A stretch of 7,392 nucleotides of DNA from an uncultured Streptococcus sp. Its GTDB lineage: Bacteria; Bacillota; Bacilli; Lactobacillales; Streptococcaceae. This document shows, piece by piece, positions 7,337-7,392 of this stretch. Position 1 is the stretch's first letter, and every line of letters starts with the position of its first letter. The stretch covers positions 1 to 7,392 of the forward strand of contig NZ_CALTUR010000093.1 in the NCBI RefSeq assembly GCF_943912555.1, written 5' to 3'. The position numbers and the translations under genes are program-made. A model generated the notes under the pieces. The model ran no database searches. It saw nothing but the letters and a program-made list of their open reading frames with translations, and was not told where the DNA came from.

Positions 7337-7365
7337 AGCATACCAAAAATAGCGCTATTTTGCAA
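7337..7365 (-). promoter_or_regulatory. Probable extended -10 promoter of the glycosyltransferase operon
   Basis: On the minus strand TTGCAA (7360-7365) is followed after 17 bases by TATGCT (7337-7342), with TG one base before the -10 element (TGGTATGCT). This is the form of a vegetative extended -10 promoter. It lies about 60 bases upstream of the GT8 start and is the only convincing promoter in the window. Weaker AT-rich hexamers (such as GATAAT nearer the gene) cannot be excluded. Confidence 0.5.
7346..7361 (-). repeat. Perfect 16-bp palindrome in the promoter spacer
   Basis: AAAATAGCGCTATTTT is a perfect inverted repeat with no loop, lying between the proposed -35 and -10 elements. A loop-free dyad is a better fit to a protein-binding operator than to a transcription terminator, since an RNA hairpin would have only six A/U-rich pairs around GCGC. 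It does not match the CcpA cre consensus well. The regulator is unknown. Confidence 0.55.
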
Positions 7366-7392
7366 TATAGATTCCTTCTAAAAGCATTTAAA

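Larger units (their letters stand above)
7279..7392. other. Non-coding leader and upstream region of the operon
   Basis: These 114 bases contain no supported gene on either strand. They hold the probable promoter and palindrome, and an AT-rich leader of about 50 bases before the GT8 start. No riboswitch, insertion sequence end or clear terminator of a preceding gene was seen. Confidence 0.6.

Noticed and set aside
7346..7361. Palindrome read as a transcription terminator
   Set aside because: A zero-loop dyad leaves a six-pair A/U stem around GCGC and only a short T run, too weak for an intrinsic terminator.
7346..7361. Palindrome read as a CcpA cre site
   Set aside because: Only the central CG and some A/T positions fit; the outer TG and CA of the consensus are missing at the right spacing.
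7323..7391. Short minus-strand open frame entering from the right edge (about 22 codons to TAA)
   Set aside because: It is too short, has no family resemblance, and overlaps the proposed promoter. It could be the tail of an upstream gene, but nothing supports this.
1..7392. CRISPR array, tRNA, rRNA, insertion sequence or attachment site
   Set aside because: No regularly spaced repeats, cloverleaf-like sequence, transposase motifs or flanking direct repeats were seen on either strand.

Overview
The window is one strand of a protein-glycosylation gene cluster from a low-GC Gram-positive bacterium, most likely a Streptococcus of the mitis/oralis/pneumoniae group. That placement rests on AT-rich DNA, strong AAGGAG-type ribosome binding sites, tightly packed genes, and protein sequences that closely resemble the glycosyltransferases encoded beside serine-rich repeat adhesins (PsrP, GspB, Fap1 type). 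No ribosomal or housekeeping marker is present, so the species is not fixed.

All genes lie on the minus strand, so they read from right to left. Positions 7279-7392 are non-coding and carry a probable promoter with a perfect 16-bp palindrome in its spacer. The genes then follow in order: a GT8 glycosyltransferase with an extra C-terminal Rossmann-like module (6043-7278); a single-domain GT2 glycosyltransferase (5165-6061); a homologue of GtfB, the acceptor-recognising partner of the adhesin O-GlcNAc transferase (3884-5161); a homologue of GtfA, the GT4 catalytic partner (2386-3897); a tandem GT2-GT2 protein (625-2370); and the start of another GT2 gene running off the left edge (1-621). Neighbouring genes overlap by 14-19 bases or are separated by 3-15 bases. 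No terminator or internal promoter was seen, so they probably form one operon that continues to the left.

By family knowledge, the GtfA/GtfB pair would put the first GlcNAc on Ser/Thr of a serine-rich protein in the cytosol. The GT8 and GT2 enzymes would then extend the glycan one sugar at a time. The acceptor adhesin and the accessory Sec genes (secA2, secY2, asp) are not in the window.

The less ordinary points are: the gtfB-gtfA order, opposite to the usual gtfA-gtfB; a GtfB-like C-terminal half shared with the GT8 enzyme; a second GT2 domain in the tandem protein that has lost key acidic residues; a third GT2 gene in the same reading frame just past the tandem gene's stop codon (TAG TTA ATG); and the palindromic promoter. 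There is no gene-free stretch longer than about 115 bases.
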